Notes under the pieces: generated by a model
Databases searched by the model: none
What the model was told of the DNA's origin: nothing
Seen by the model: only the letters and a program-made list of their open reading frames with translations
Shown here: piece after piece, positions 26,436 through 35,481 of the stretch
Layout: the number at the start of each line of letters is the position of its first letter
Numbering within the stretch: position 1 is the stretch's first letter
DNA from: Streptomyces sp. NBC_00286
GTDB taxonomy: Bacteria; Actinomycetota; Actinomycetes; Streptomycetales; Streptomycetaceae
DNA: 64,000 nt
Direction of reading: 5' to 3'
Assembly: GCF_036173125.1 (NCBI RefSeq)
Contig: NZ_CP108054.1
Span: 1,674,001-1,738,000 of the forward strand
Position numbers and translations under genes: made by a program

Positions 26436-26810
26436 ATGGCTGGGCCCGCTCAGCAACCAAATACGATGTCGTCCCTGCGCCCTCGGGGTGAGAGCACGGC
26501 CTCCTCTGCCGAGGAAGAGCCCGCCCTGGAGGGCGGCAAGGCCCACTCCGGGCTGACACTCGCGGTGCCCGACGCGGCACCGGTGCTCACTCCGCTTGCC
26601 GCTACAGCCCTGCTGCGTCTCCTGCGAAAGGCTCACCGCCGCACAACGGACGCCAGCCGCCCCGAACCAGCAAGGGACAGCCATCCGTCGCCCACGGAGA
26701 GGAAAGCGGCGTGCCCACAGCGTTCGCCTTCGCCGGCCGGGTCTCGACCGAAGACCAGCAAGACCTGGAAGCCTCACGCAACTGGCAGTTCACCCGCGCC
26801 CAAGCACTGA
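26436..26810 (+). CDS. Hypothetical small protein before the recombinase
   Basis: A possible 124-aa product. Only the middle (APVLTPLAATALLRLLRKAHR, about residues 48-68) looks protein-like, as an amphipathic helix. Small ORFs with a similar Leu-rich helix often precede recombinase genes in actinomycete elements. The C-terminal part overlaps the recombinase by 100 bp in another frame and is Pro/Ser/Lys-rich, so the real gene may be shorter or absent. The SD is weak. Confidence 0.3.
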   Translation: MAGPAQQPNTMSSLRPRGESTASSAEEEPALEGGKAHSGLTLAVPDAAPVLTPLAATALLRLLRKAHRRTTDASRPEPARDSHPSPTERKAACPQRSPSPAGSRPKTSKTWKPHATGSSPAPKH

Positions 26811-28411
26811 TCGAGCCGCACGGCGTCATCGTCGCCGAGTACTTCGACGTCGGCCAGTCCCGCTCGATCCCATGGCAGCGTCGGCCCCGAGCCGCGGCGC
26901 TCCTCGAAGCATTGAAGCAACCGCACCGCGGCTTCGACGCGGTGGTCATCGGCGAACCGCAACGGGCCTTCTACGGCAACCAGTACGGACTGATCTTCCC
27001 GCTCTTCGTTCACTACGGAGTGCGGCTCTGGGTGCCTGAGGTCGGCGGCCCGATCGATCCGGAATCCGAAGCCCACGACCTGGTGATGTCGGTCTTCGGC
27101 GGCATGAGCAAGGGGGAACGCAACCGGATCAAGATCCGGGTCCGCGCCGCCATGGCCGCCCAGGCCAAGATCGAAGGACGCTACCTGGGCGGGAGACCGC
27201 CCTACGGTTACCGGCTCGCCGACGTCGGACCCCACCCGAACCCGGCCAAGGCCGCCGACGGCAAGCGCCTGCACCGACTGGAACCGGACCCCGCCACCGC
27301 GCACGTCGTCCAGCGCATCTTCCGCGACTACTGCTCCGGGCGCGGGCTGTTCGCCATTGCCGAGTCCCTGACCCGCGACGGCATCCCGAGCCCGGCCGCG
27401 CACGACCCGGGGCGCAACCGGCACCGCTGCGGCGTCGCCTGGTCCAAGGGGGCCGTCCGCGCGATCCTGTCCAACCCCCGCTACACCGGACGGCAGGTCT
27501 GGAACAAGCAGCACAAGGAAGAGATCCTCCTCGACGTCGACAACGTGGCCCTCGGACACGAGACCCGGCTGCGCTGGAACCGGCCGGATGCCTGGATCTG
27601 GTCCACCGACCAGGCCCACCCGCCGCTGATCGACACCGAGACCTTCGAGCACGCCCAGGACCTGCTGGCAGGCAAGGGCGCTGGCCGTACGACCCGCGAG
27701 CGGCAACGCACCAGCCACCCGTACGTCGTGCGTGGGCTGCTGCACTGCGGGATCTGCGGGCGACGCATGCAGGGCCAGCGCAGCCGCGACGTCCTGTACT
27801 ACCGCTGCCGCTTCCCCAACGAATACGCGCTCGCCAACAAGGTCTCCCACCCGCGCAACGTCTACCTGGCAGAGCGGGACCTGATCCCCTCGCTGGACAC
27901 CTGGCTCGCGCGAGCCTTCGCCCCGCACCGCCTGCACGACGCCATCACCCGCATGCACGCGGCCCAGCCCGACCCCGCCCCCGCGCCGGAGGCCGAGGAC
28001 GCGATGCGCGTGATCGCCGAATGCGACGCGAGGATCGCCCGCTACCGCGAAGCCCTAGAGGCGGGCACCGACCCGAAACTCATCGCCCAGTGGACCGCCG
28101 AGACCCAGGCCCACCGCGCCCAGGCCCTCGCCCGGACCCGCAGGCCCACCGGCGAGCATCACCTCAGCAAGGAGGTCATCCACGCGATGATCACATCACT
28201 CGGCAGCATCCGGGACGTACTCGCCGACGCCGAACCACAGGACAAGGCCGACGTCTACCAGAACCTCGGGCTCAAGCTCACCTACGAACCCGGAAAACAG
28301 CTTGTGCGGGCCGAGGCTCGCCTCGACCCGCACAAGTTGGGGATACGGTCTGTGTCCGAGGGGGGACTTGAACCCCCACGCCCGATAAAGGGCACTAGCA
28401 CCTCAAGCTAG
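26711..28411 (+). CDS. Large serine recombinase (integrase), frame ends in tRNA-Leu
   Basis: A 566-aa serine recombinase. The resolvase domain begins FAFAGRVSTEDQQD with the nucleophile Ser12, and GGMSKGERNRIKIRVRAAM marks the E-helix. The recombinase domain follows (GRYLGGRPPYGYRL), then a zinc-ribbon (CGICGRRMQGQ) and a C-terminal coiled region (about residues 430-500). It would cut and rejoin attachment sites to integrate or excise an element. The last 20 or so codons (SVSEGGLEPPRPIKGTSTSS) are antisense to tRNA-Leu, so the C-terminus is created by the attachment-site junction. Expression is probably held down by the divergent XRE protein. Confidence 0.93.
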   Translation: MPTAFAFAGRVSTEDQQDLEASRNWQFTRAQALIEPHGVIVAEYFDVGQSRSIPWQRRPRAAALLEALKQPHRGFDAVVIGEPQRAFYGNQYGLIFPLFVHYGVRLWVPEVGGPIDPESEAHDLVMSVFGGMSKGERNRIKIRVRAAMAAQAKIEGRYLGGRPPYGYRLADVGPHPNPAKAADGKRLHRLEPDPATAHVVQRIFRDYCSGRGLFAIAESLTRDGIPSPAAHDPGRNRHRCGVAWSKGAVRAILSNPRYTGRQVWNKQHKEEILLDVDNVALGHETRLRWNRPDAWIWSTDQAHPPLIDTETFEHAQDLLAGKGAGRTTRERQRTSHPYVVRGLLHCGICGRRMQGQRSRDVLYYRCRFPNEYALANKVSHPRNVYLAERDLIPSLDTWLARAFAPHRLHDAITRMHAAQPDPAPAPEAEDAMRVIAECDARIARYREALEAGTDPKLIAQWTAETQAHRAQALARTRRPTGEHHLSKEVIHAMITSLGSIRDVLADAEPQDKADVYQNLGLKLTYEPGKQLVRAEARLDPHKLGIRSVSEGGLEPPRPIKGTSTSS

Positions 28412-28437
28412 CGCGTCTGCCATTCCGCCACCCGGAC
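28353..28437 (-). tRNA. tRNA-Leu (anticodon GAG)
   Basis: Read on the minus strand from 28437, acceptor GTCCGGG pairs with CTCGGAC. The anticodon stem CTAGC/GCTAG encloses TTGAGGT (anticodon GAG). A long variable arm (GCCC/GGGC) identifies a class II tRNA, and the T-arm GGGGGTTCAAGTCCCCC is intact. The discriminator is A, and CCA is not encoded. Its 3' half overlaps the end of the recombinase gene on the opposite strand, marking the likely integration site. Confidence 0.95.
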
Positions 28438-28647
28438 GAGGTGTCTGCCGCCTTGCAGGGAGTGTTCCGCGCGGCGACAGGGACAACAATACCAAGCTTT
28501 CGCAGTGGCTTTCACCTGCGTTTCTGGGCTCGGAGAGGTGGCCGGGTGACCGGATGCGCAGCCTGCGCGACACGAGGGGTGCACATCCGGTCACCGCCGG
28601 CACCCGGGGCCGGGCGCCGGGTTCACCTCGTGGTCACCTCGGTCGGG

Positions 28648-30189
28648 TCACGGCATCAGGTGGTAATCGGGGAAGTTCCCCGGCAGCCGCTCCCCCGCCG
28701 GGCCCTGGGTAACGGCGCGCACCAGCAGTTCGCCGCCCACGAACGCGCCGCGCCAGGACGCTCCGAAGCCGCCGAACAGCTCGTCCCGGTCGCCGCGGGA
28801 GCGCGGTTTCCCGTGGCCGACCTTGAACGCCCGGACCTGCGGGGCCAGCCGCTCGTACGTGGCCGGGTCGTCGGTCGAGAGGGTGGCGACCAGGGCACCG
28901 TTCGACGCGTTCATGGCAGCCAGCAGCTCGGCCTCGGTGTCGACCAGGACGATGGTGTCGACCGGGCCGAAGGGCTCCGCGTGGTGCAGCGGTGAGGACG
29001 GCGGCGGGTTCAGCAGCGTGACGGGCTGGACGTACGCCGCCGTGTCCTGGCCGGGCAGGAAGCGCGCGTCTGTGAGCTTGCCGCGGTGCAGCGGGACGGC
29101 ACCGCGGTCGATGGCCTCGGCGACCTGGTCGTGCAGCTCCTTCGCCTTGGCCGCGTTGATCACCGGCCCGAAGTCCAGCTGCGGATACGGGTCGTCGGGC
29201 CGCTCCACCGCGAGTGGGTGGCCGACGCGCAAGGTGCGTACGGCCGGCAGGTACGCGGCGAGGAACTCGTCGAACAGCGAACGCTGGACGACGAAGCGCG
29301 GGTACGCCGTGCAGCGCTGCTTGCCGTAGTCGAAGAGCTTCGGGATGACCGCCGTGAGCGCGTCCCAGTCCGTGTAGTTCCAGATGCCCCAGGTGTTGAG
29401 TCCTTCCTGTTCGAGTACGTGTCGCTTGCCGAGGTCGGCGACGGCCGTGGCCACCGCGGCGCCGGTGTCGCGGCCGCCGACGAAGGAGACGCAGCCGATC
29501 TCGGGCGCGCGCACGAGCGCCTCCGACAGTTCGCCTCCGCTGCCGCTGACGAGGGTGACGGGAATCCCTTCGCGTGCGGCGAGGGCGCAGGCCAGGGTGA
29601 GACACGCGACGCCGCCGTCGGTCGGGGTCTTGGCGATGACCGCGTTCCCTGCCAATGCCTGTACCAGTACTGCGTGAACGAGCACGCTCATCGGGTAGTT
29701 CCAGCTCGCGATGTTGGACACGGGCCCGTCGAGCGGGGTCCGGTTCTCGAGCATGGGCTCGATTCCGTCGACGTACCACCGCACGCCGTCGATGGCCCGG
29801 TCGACGTCCGCCTGCGCGAGCCGCCAGGGCTTGCCGATCTCCCAGACGAGGAGAAGGGCGAGGAGTTCGCGGTGCTCGGTGAGGGCGTCGAGGGTGGCCG
29901 CGACGCGGGCGCGGCGTTCGTCCAGAGGTACGTGGCGCCAGGCGCGGTGCTGGTCGAGACAGGCTCGTACGGCCTGCCGGGCGGTGGCGGCGTCGAGGCG
30001 TGGCGGACCGGCGATCGGGGTGCCGTCGACGGGGCTGGTGGCGGGCAGGGCCCGGCCGTCCGCCTGCCAGGCGGCGTTCCAGAGGTTGAGGACACGATCG
30101 TCCCGGAACGCCTCGGGGGCCAAGGCGAGACAACGCTGCCAGGCGTCGGCCCAGGACGTGCCTGACTTGAGGGTGAGGGTGGATGCCAT
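28648..30189 (-). CDS. Aldehyde dehydrogenase family protein
   Basis: A 513-aa NAD(P)-dependent aldehyde dehydrogenase. Catalytic residues are Glu260 in HVLEQEGLN and Cys293 in KQRCTAYP, and PVSNIASWNYPMSV and IAKTPTDGG form the cofactor site. The glycine-rich turn around residue 238 reads SFVGGRDTG, unlike the usual FTGS. The start at 30189 (MASTLTLKSG) is preferred over an upstream TTG/ATG because of a GGAG nine bases ahead. It lies 100 bp downstream of sucD, and may be co-transcribed with sucCD. The substrate is unknown; a C2 or C4 semialdehyde would suit the neighbourhood. Confidence 0.88.
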   Translation of the reverse strand: MASTLTLKSGTSWADAWQRCLALAPEAFRDDRVLNLWNAAWQADGRALPATSPVDGTPIAGPPRLDAATARQAVRACLDQHRAWRHVPLDERRARVAATLDALTEHRELLALLLVWEIGKPWRLAQADVDRAIDGVRWYVDGIEPMLENRTPLDGPVSNIASWNYPMSVLVHAVLVQALAGNAVIAKTPTDGGVACLTLACALAAREGIPVTLVSGSGGELSEALVRAPEIGCVSFVGGRDTGAAVATAVADLGKRHVLEQEGLNTWGIWNYTDWDALTAVIPKLFDYGKQRCTAYPRFVVQRSLFDEFLAAYLPAVRTLRVGHPLAVERPDDPYPQLDFGPVINAAKAKELHDQVAEAIDRGAVPLHRGKLTDARFLPGQDTAAYVQPVTLLNPPPSSPLHHAEPFGPVDTIVLVDTEAELLAAMNASNGALVATLSTDDPATYERLAPQVRAFKVGHGKPRSRGDRDELFGGFGASWRGAFVGGELLVRAVTQGPAGERLPGNFPDYHLMP

Positions 30190-30289
30190 TCGGTTTGCTC
30201 CGCTCTCGGTGCACAGTCGGGGGCGGGGGACATAACGGTGCGAGGCGTGGCGACTTCGGAAAGTCACCTCTGCTCAACTATGAGTGACG

Positions 30290-31174
30290 TCACGCCTCTG
30301 CGGCCAGTACGTCGAGCACCAGTTGCGCCGTCTCAGTCGGCGTACCACCCACGCGGACCCCGACCGCCTCCAGTGCCGCCTTCTTCGCCTGTGCCGTGCC
30401 GGACGAACCGGACACGATCGCGCCCGCGTGGCCCATCGTCCTGCCTTCGGGCGCGGTGAAACCGGCGATGTAGCCGACGACGGGCTTGGTGACGTGCTCG
30501 CGGATGTACGCGGCGGCTCGTTCCTCGGCGTCGCCGCCGATCTCGCCGATCAGCACGACGAGTTCGGTTTCGGGGTCCGCTTCGAAAGCCGCCAGGCAGT
30601 CGATATGGGTCGTGCCGACCACGGGATCGCCGCCGATGCCCACACAGGTCGAGAAGCCGATGTCGCGGAGTTCGTACATGAGTTGGTAGGTGAGCGTGCC
30701 CGACTTGGACACCAGGCCGATGCGGCCGGACTTGGTGATGTCGGCGGGGATGATGCCCGCGTTGGACTGCCCGGGAGTGATCAGGCCCGGGCAGTTGGGG
30801 CCGATGATCCGCGTGCCCTTTGTCTTCGCGTACGTGGTGAAGGCGACCGAGTCGTGGACGGGGATGCCCTCCGTGATGACCACGGCGAGTGCGATGCCCG
30901 CGTCGGCGGCCTCCACAACTGCCGCTTTGGCGAAGGCGGGTGGGACGAAGACGACGGTGACGTCGGCGCCGGTCGCCTCGATTCCTTCGCGTACGGAGCC
31001 GAAGACGGGCACGGCTCGGTCGTCGAAGTCGACGGTCTGCCCGGCCTTGCGGGGGTTGACTCCGCCGACGACGTCGGTGCCGGCCGCGAGCATGCGCCGG
31101 GTGTGCTTCATGCCCTCGCCGCCGGTCATGCCCTGGACGAGGACCTTGCTCTCCTTGGTGAGGTAGATGGCCAT
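30290..31174 (-). CDS. sucD: Succinyl-CoA synthetase alpha subunit
   Basis: A 294-aa CoA-binding subunit of succinate-CoA ligase. [32 protein letters not shown] and [13 protein letters not shown] are family motifs, and [18 protein letters not shown] contains the phosphohistidine. It starts 11 bp after sucC in the same direction. Its location in an oxalate-catabolic neighbourhood suggests a second, specialised copy that supplies or recycles succinyl-CoA, not the TCA-cycle housekeeping pair. That is inference. Confidence 0.95.
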   Translation of the reverse strand: MAIYLTKESKVLVQGMTGGEGMKHTRRMLAAGTDVVGGVNPRKAGQTVDFDDRAVPVFGSVREGIEATGADVTVVFVPPAFAKAAVVEAADAGIALAVVITEGIPVHDSVAFTTYAKTKGTRIIGPNCPGLITPGQSNAGIIPADITKSGRIGLVSKSGTLTYQLMYELRDIGFSTCVGIGGDPVVGTTHIDCLAAFEADPETELVVLIGEIGGDAEERAAAYIREHVTKPVVGYIAGFTAPEGRTMGHAGAIVSGSSGTAQAKKAALEAVGVRVGGTPTETAQLVLDVLAAEA

Positions 31175-31185
31175 GTCTCGCTCCT

Positions 31186-32316
31186 TCAGCCGGCGTTGGC
31201 GAGTTCGGCGGCGCGGCGCGCGGCGCCGTCCATGGTGGTGGCCTGCTGGACCAGGGGGTGCGCGCGGCCGTCGAGGATCGCGCGACCGCGTACGGCGTTG
31301 TTTCCGTCGAGGCGTACGACCAGCGGCTTGGTCAGCTGGACGGCTTCCAGGGCCTGCACGATGCCGTCGGCGACCGCATCGCAGGCGGTGATGCCGCCGA
31401 AGACGTTGACGAAGACGGACTTGACGGATGGATCGGAGAGGATGACGGAGAGGCCGTCGGCCATGACCTGGGCACTCGCCCCGCCGCCGATGTCGAGGAA
31501 GTTGGCGGGCCGCGCGCCGCTGCCGGCGACCACGTCGAGGGTCGACATGACCAGGCCCGCACCGTTGCCGATGATTCCGACCTCGCCGTCCAGCTTCACG
31601 TAGTTGAGGCCCTTCGCGGCTGCCGCCGCCTCCAGCGGGTCGTCGTGCGCCGACTCCTGTTCTCCCCAACGGGCCTGCCGGAAGCGGGCGTTGTCGTCGA
31701 GGGTGACCTTGCCGTCGAGGGCGAGGATCTGGCCCTGGGTGGTACGTACGAGAGGGTTCACCTCGACGAGTACGGCGTCCTCGCGGATGAGTACGTCCCA
31801 GAGCCTGACCAGGCCGTCGACGGTCTGCGCGGGCAGTCGGGCCGCCTCGGCGATCTGTGCCGCCTTCGCCGAGGTGACGCCCTCGGCCGGGTCGACGGGA
31901 ACGCGCGCCACGGCGTCGGACCTGGTCGCGGCCACTTCCTCGATCTCCATGCCGCCCTCGGCCGAGGCGATCGCGAGGAAACGGCCGGCTGCGCGGTCGA
32001 GTACGTAGCTGACGTAGAACTCAGCTTCGATGTCGACCGGTTGGGCCAGCATCACCGTGCCGACGGTGTGGCCCTTGATATCCATGCCGAGGATCTGGCG
32101 TGCCGTCAGTTCGGCGGCAGCCGGGTCGGCGGCGAGCTTCACCCCGCCCGCCTTGCCACGTCCACCGGTCTTCACCTGCGCCTTGACCACGACGCGCCCG
32201 CCCAGCCTGCGGGCGATCTCGCGGGCCTCCTTGGACGAATCGGTGACCTCGGCCCGCGGCACCAAGATGCCGTATTCCTCGAAGAGTTGCCTTGCCTGGT
32301 GTTCGTACAGGTCCAT
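31186..32316 (-). CDS. sucC: Succinyl-CoA synthetase beta subunit
   Basis: A 376-aa ATP-grasp subunit ([20 protein letters not shown] at the N-terminus, [20 protein letters not shown] for nucleotide binding, [19 protein letters not shown] and [16 protein letters not shown] in the ligase half). The ATG at 32316 is preceded by AGGAG. The upstream open frame to 32412 runs through the operator palindrome and is not coding. sucCD is divergent from oxalyl-CoA decarboxylase, with a perfect inverted repeat at 32386-32409 between them. Confidence 0.95.
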   Translation of the reverse strand: MDLYEHQARQLFEEYGILVPRAEVTDSSKEAREIARRLGGRVVVKAQVKTGGRGKAGGVKLAADPAAAELTARQILGMDIKGHTVGTVMLAQPVDIEAEFYVSYVLDRAAGRFLAIASAEGGMEIEEVAATRSDAVARVPVDPAEGVTSAKAAQIAEAARLPAQTVDGLVRLWDVLIREDAVLVEVNPLVRTTQGQILALDGKVTLDDNARFRQARWGEQESAHDDPLEAAAAAKGLNYVKLDGEVGIIGNGAGLVMSTLDVVAGSGARPANFLDIGGGASAQVMADGLSVILSDPSVKSVFVNVFGGITACDAVADGIVQALEAVQLTKPLVVRLDGNNAVRGRAILDGRAHPLVQQATTMDGAARRAAELANAG

Positions 32317-32385
32317 TCCGGCTCCTGCCTCAAAAGTGCCGCACGCCCCCTGGACACCACCCACCGGATGCGGGATAACAAGCTT

Positions 32386-32409
32386 CATACAGTATTCGTC
32401 GACTGTATG
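32386..32409. promoter_or_regulatory. Perfect palindrome CATACAGT-N8-ACTGTATG in the sucC/oxc divergent promoter
   Basis: Both arms are exact. The spacer ATTCGTCG together with the right arm reads GTCGACTGTA. The site is placed to control both divergent operons. The 8-8-8 layout and the ACTGTA core recur at 62789-62812 and, in part, at 60048-60071. A FadR-type GntR protein is the leading candidate ligand. Confidence 0.75.
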
Positions 32410-32504
32410 CAATCAATCGCGACGGCATCCACGAGCAGTGCGCGAACCGTGTCTGAAGTGCACGTTCGCGTGCCCGATCCCCTACGAAGGGACAGGACTT
32501 CGCC

Positions 32505-34190
32505 ATGCCCGACGACAACAGCCAGAACCTCATCTCCGGTGGGCACTTGGTCGCCAAGGCGCTCAAAGCCGAGGGTGTGGAGGTCATTTACACCCTGTGC
32601 GGCGGCCACATCATCGATATCTACGACGGCTGCGTCGACGAAGGCATAGAGGTCGTCGACGTACGCCACGAACAGGTCGCCGCCCACGCCGCCGACGGCT
32701 ACGCGCGCATCACCGGCAAGCCCGGCTGCGCGGTCGTCACCGCGGGCCCCGGCACGACCGACGCCGTGACGGGCGTCGCCAACGCCTTCCGCGCGGAGTC
32801 GCCCATGCTGCTGATCGGCGGCCAAGGGGCGCATACGCAGCACAAGATGGGGTCCCTTCAGGACCTGCCGCATGTCGACATGATGACGCCGATCACCAAG
32901 TTCGCGGCGACAGTGCCGGACACCGCACGCGCCGCCGACATGGTGTCGATGGCCTTCCGCGAGTGCTACCACGGCGCTCCCGGGCCCTCCTTCCTGGAGA
33001 TCCCGCGCGATGTGCTCGACGCCAAGGTGCCGGTCGAGAAGGCCCGGGTCCCGGCCGCCGGTCAGTACCGGGCCTCGACGCGCTCGGCCGGCGACCCCGA
33101 GGCGATCGAGAAGCTCGCCGATCTCCTCGTGCACGCCGAGAAACCCGCGATCCTGCTGGGCAGCCAGGTCTGGACGACCCGTGGCACCGAGGCCGCCATC
33201 GAACTCGTACGCAGCCTCAACATCCCCGCCTACATGAACGGCGCCGGACGCGGCACCCTGCCGCCCGGGGACCCGCACCACTTCCAGCTCTCCCGCCGGT
33301 ACGCCTTCTCCAACGCCGACGTCATCGTCATCGTCGGCACGCCCTTCGACTTCCGTATGGGCTACGGAAAGCGGCTGTCGCCGGACGCGACCGTGGTGCA
33401 GATCGACCTCGACTACCGGACCGTCGGCAAGAACCGGGACATCGACCTCGGGATCGTCGGCGACGCGGGCCTCGTCCTGAAGTCGGTGACCGAGGCTGCC
33501 TCCGGACGCCTGAACGGGGGCGCGTCGAAGCGCAAGGAGTGGCTCGACGAGCTGCGCGCGGCCGAGCAGACAGCGATCGAGAAGCGGCTGCCCAGCCTCA
33601 GGTCGGACACCTCGCCCATCCACCCGTACCGCCTGGTCAGCGAGATCAACGACTTCCTCACCGAGGACTCGATCTACATCGGCGACGGCGGCGACATCGT
33701 CACCTTCTCCGGCCAGGTCGTACAGCCCAAGTCACCCGGGCACTGGATGGATCCGGGACCGCTCGGCACGCTCGGCGTCGGCGTCCCCTTCGTGCTCGCG
33801 GCCAAGCAGGCGCGGCCCGACAAGGAAGTGGTGGCTCTCTTCGGAGACGGCGCCTTCTCGCTCACCGGCTGGGACTTCGAGACCCTCGTCCGCTACAACC
33901 TCCCCTTCGTCGGCATCGTCGGCAACAACTCCTCGATGAACCAGATCCGTTACGGCCAGAAGGCCAAGTACGGCGAGGCACGCGAGCGCGTCGGCAACAC
34001 CCTCGGCGACGTCCACTACGACAAGTTCGCCCAGATGCTCGGCGGTTACGGCGAGGAGGTCCGCGACCCTGCCGACATCGGCCCCGCCCTGCGGCGAGCC
34101 CGCGAGTCGGGCAAGCCCTCGCTGATCAATGTCTGGGTCGACCCGGACGCGTACGCCCCCGGAACCATGAACCAGACGATGTACAAGTGA
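32505..34190 (+). CDS. oxc: Thiamine-diphosphate enzyme, probable oxalyl-CoA decarboxylase
   Basis: A 561-aa member of the acetolactate-synthase/oxalyl-CoA-decarboxylase superfamily. The N-terminal PYR domain has the catalytic Glu in [20 protein letters not shown], and the C-terminal PP domain has [17 protein letters not shown] and [11 protein letters not shown] for ThDP/Mg2+. Sequence alone would also allow an acetolactate-synthase-like function, but the 10-bp spacing to a clear formyl-CoA transferase makes decarboxylation of oxalyl-CoA to formyl-CoA the best call. It is the first gene of a four-gene operon read from the palindromic divergent promoter. Confidence 0.85.
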   Translation: MPDDNSQNLISGGHLVAKALKAEGVEVIYTLCGGHIIDIYDGCVDEGIEVVDVRHEQVAAHAADGYARITGKPGCAVVTAGPGTTDAVTGVANAFRAESPMLLIGGQGAHTQHKMGSLQDLPHVDMMTPITKFAATVPDTARAADMVSMAFRECYHGAPGPSFLEIPRDVLDAKVPVEKARVPAAGQYRASTRSAGDPEAIEKLADLLVHAEKPAILLGSQVWTTRGTEAAIELVRSLNIPAYMNGAGRGTLPPGDPHHFQLSRRYAFSNADVIVIVGTPFDFRMGYGKRLSPDATVVQIDLDYRTVGKNRDIDLGIVGDAGLVLKSVTEAASGRLNGGASKRKEWLDELRAAEQTAIEKRLPSLRSDTSPIHPYRLVSEINDFLTEDSIYIGDGGDIVTFSGQVVQPKSPGHWMDPGPLGTLGVGVPFVLAAKQARPDKEVVALFGDGAFSLTGWDFETLVRYNLPFVGIVGNNSSMNQIRYGQKAKYGEARERVGNTLGDVHYDKFAQMLGGYGEEVRDPADIGPALRRARESGKPSLINVWVDPDAYAPGTMNQTMYK

Positions 34191-34200
34191 GGTGCCCGCC

Positions 34201-35478
34201 ATGACCAGCACCGCGACTCACACCGCGACGAACGAAGCACCGAACACCGCGCCCAAGGCTCTCGAAGGCATCCGTGTCCTCGACATGACGCACGTCCAGT
34301 CGGGCCCCTCCGCAACCCAGTTGCTGGCCTGGCTGGGGGCGGACGTGGTCAAGCTGGAGGCGCCGACCGGTGACATCACGCGCAAGCAGTTGCGTGACCT
34401 CCCGGACGTCGACTCCCTCTACTTCACGATGCTCAACTGCAACAAGCGGAGCATCACCCTCAACACCAAGACCGAGCGCGGCAAGGAGATCCTCACCGAG
34501 CTGATCCGGCGCTCGGACGTCATGGTCGAGAACTTCGGACCGGGCGCGATCGACCGCATGGGCTTCACCTGGGACCGTATCCAGGAGATCAATCCGCGTA
34601 TCGTCTATGCCTCCATCAAGGGGTTCGGGGACGGTCCGTACACCAACTTCAAGGCGTACGAGGTCGTCGCTCAGGCCATGGGCGGGTCGATGTCGACCAC
34701 CGGGTTCGAGGACGGGCCGCCGCTGGCTACGGGGGCCCAGATCGGGGACTCGGGCACGGGCATCCACGCCGTGGCGGGGATTCTCGCGGCGCTGCTTCAG
34801 CGGGAGAACACCGGGCGCGGTCAGCGGGTCAATGTGGCCATGCAGCACGCTGTGCTCAACCTCTGCCGGGTGAAGCTGCGCGATCAGCAGCGCCTGGCAC
34901 ACGGCCCGCTCGCTGAATATCCGAACGACGATTTCGGCGACGAAGTTCCCCGGTCCGGCAACGCGTCCGGCGGCGGCCAGCCCGGCTGGGCCGTCAAGTG
35001 CGCGCCGGGCGGGCCCAACGACTATGTGTACGTCATCGTGCAGCCCGTCGGCTGGAAGCCGATCTGCGAGCTCATCGGGCGGCCGGAGCTGGCGGACGAC
35101 CCCGAGTGGGCGACGCCGGAGGCGCGACTGCCGCAGCTCAACAAGATGTTCCAGCTGATCGAGGAGTGGTCGGCCACGCTCCCCAAGTGGGAGGTCCTGG
35201 AGAAGCTCAACGCCCACAACATCCCGTGCGGGCCGATCCTGTCGACCAAGGAGATCATCGAGGATCCGTCGCTGGTCGCCAACGAGATGGTCGTGAAGGT
35301 GCCGCACCCCGAGCGGGGCGAGTTCGTGACCGTGGGCAGTCCGCTCAAGCTCTCCGACTCCCCCGTGGACGTGACCAGTTCGCCGCTGCTCGGCGAGCAC
35401 AACGAAGAGGTGTACGTCGGCGAGCTCGGTCTCGGCGACGAGGAGCTGCGCCTGCTCAAGTCGAACGGAGTGATCTGA
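34201..35478 (+). CDS. frc: Formyl-CoA:oxalate CoA-transferase (class III CoA-transferase)
   Basis: A 425-aa class III CoA-transferase strongly resembling E. coli Frc: [71 protein letters not shown] (catalytic Asp) and [13 protein letters not shown] with [11 protein letters not shown]. It moves CoA from formyl-CoA to oxalate, giving oxalyl-CoA for the preceding decarboxylase and releasing formate. The ATG at 34201 with GAGG eight bases upstream is preferred over the GTG at 34192. Confidence 0.95.
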   Translation: MTSTATHTATNEAPNTAPKALEGIRVLDMTHVQSGPSATQLLAWLGADVVKLEAPTGDITRKQLRDLPDVDSLYFTMLNCNKRSITLNTKTERGKEILTELIRRSDVMVENFGPGAIDRMGFTWDRIQEINPRIVYASIKGFGDGPYTNFKAYEVVAQAMGGSMSTTGFEDGPPLATGAQIGDSGTGIHAVAGILAALLQRENTGRGQRVNVAMQHAVLNLCRVKLRDQQRLAHGPLAEYPNDDFGDEVPRSGNASGGGQPGWAVKCAPGGPNDYVYVIVQPVGWKPICELIGRPELADDPEWATPEARLPQLNKMFQLIEEWSATLPKWEVLEKLNAHNIPCGPILSTKEIIEDPSLVANEMVVKVPHPERGEFVTVGSPLKLSDSPVDVTSSPLLGEHNEEVYVGELGLGDEELRLLKSNGVI

Positions 35479-35481
35479 TTG

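Noticed and set aside
1..28437. Left attachment-site repeat of the tRNA-Leu 3' half within the window
   Set aside because: I saw no copy of the tRNA 3' end elsewhere in the window. The left end of the presumed island must be outside it or has decayed.
30284..32649. Long plus-strand open frames across sucD and sucC
   Set aside because: They are shadows of sucCD. The translated residues show no family motif, whereas the minus-strand proteins are complete.
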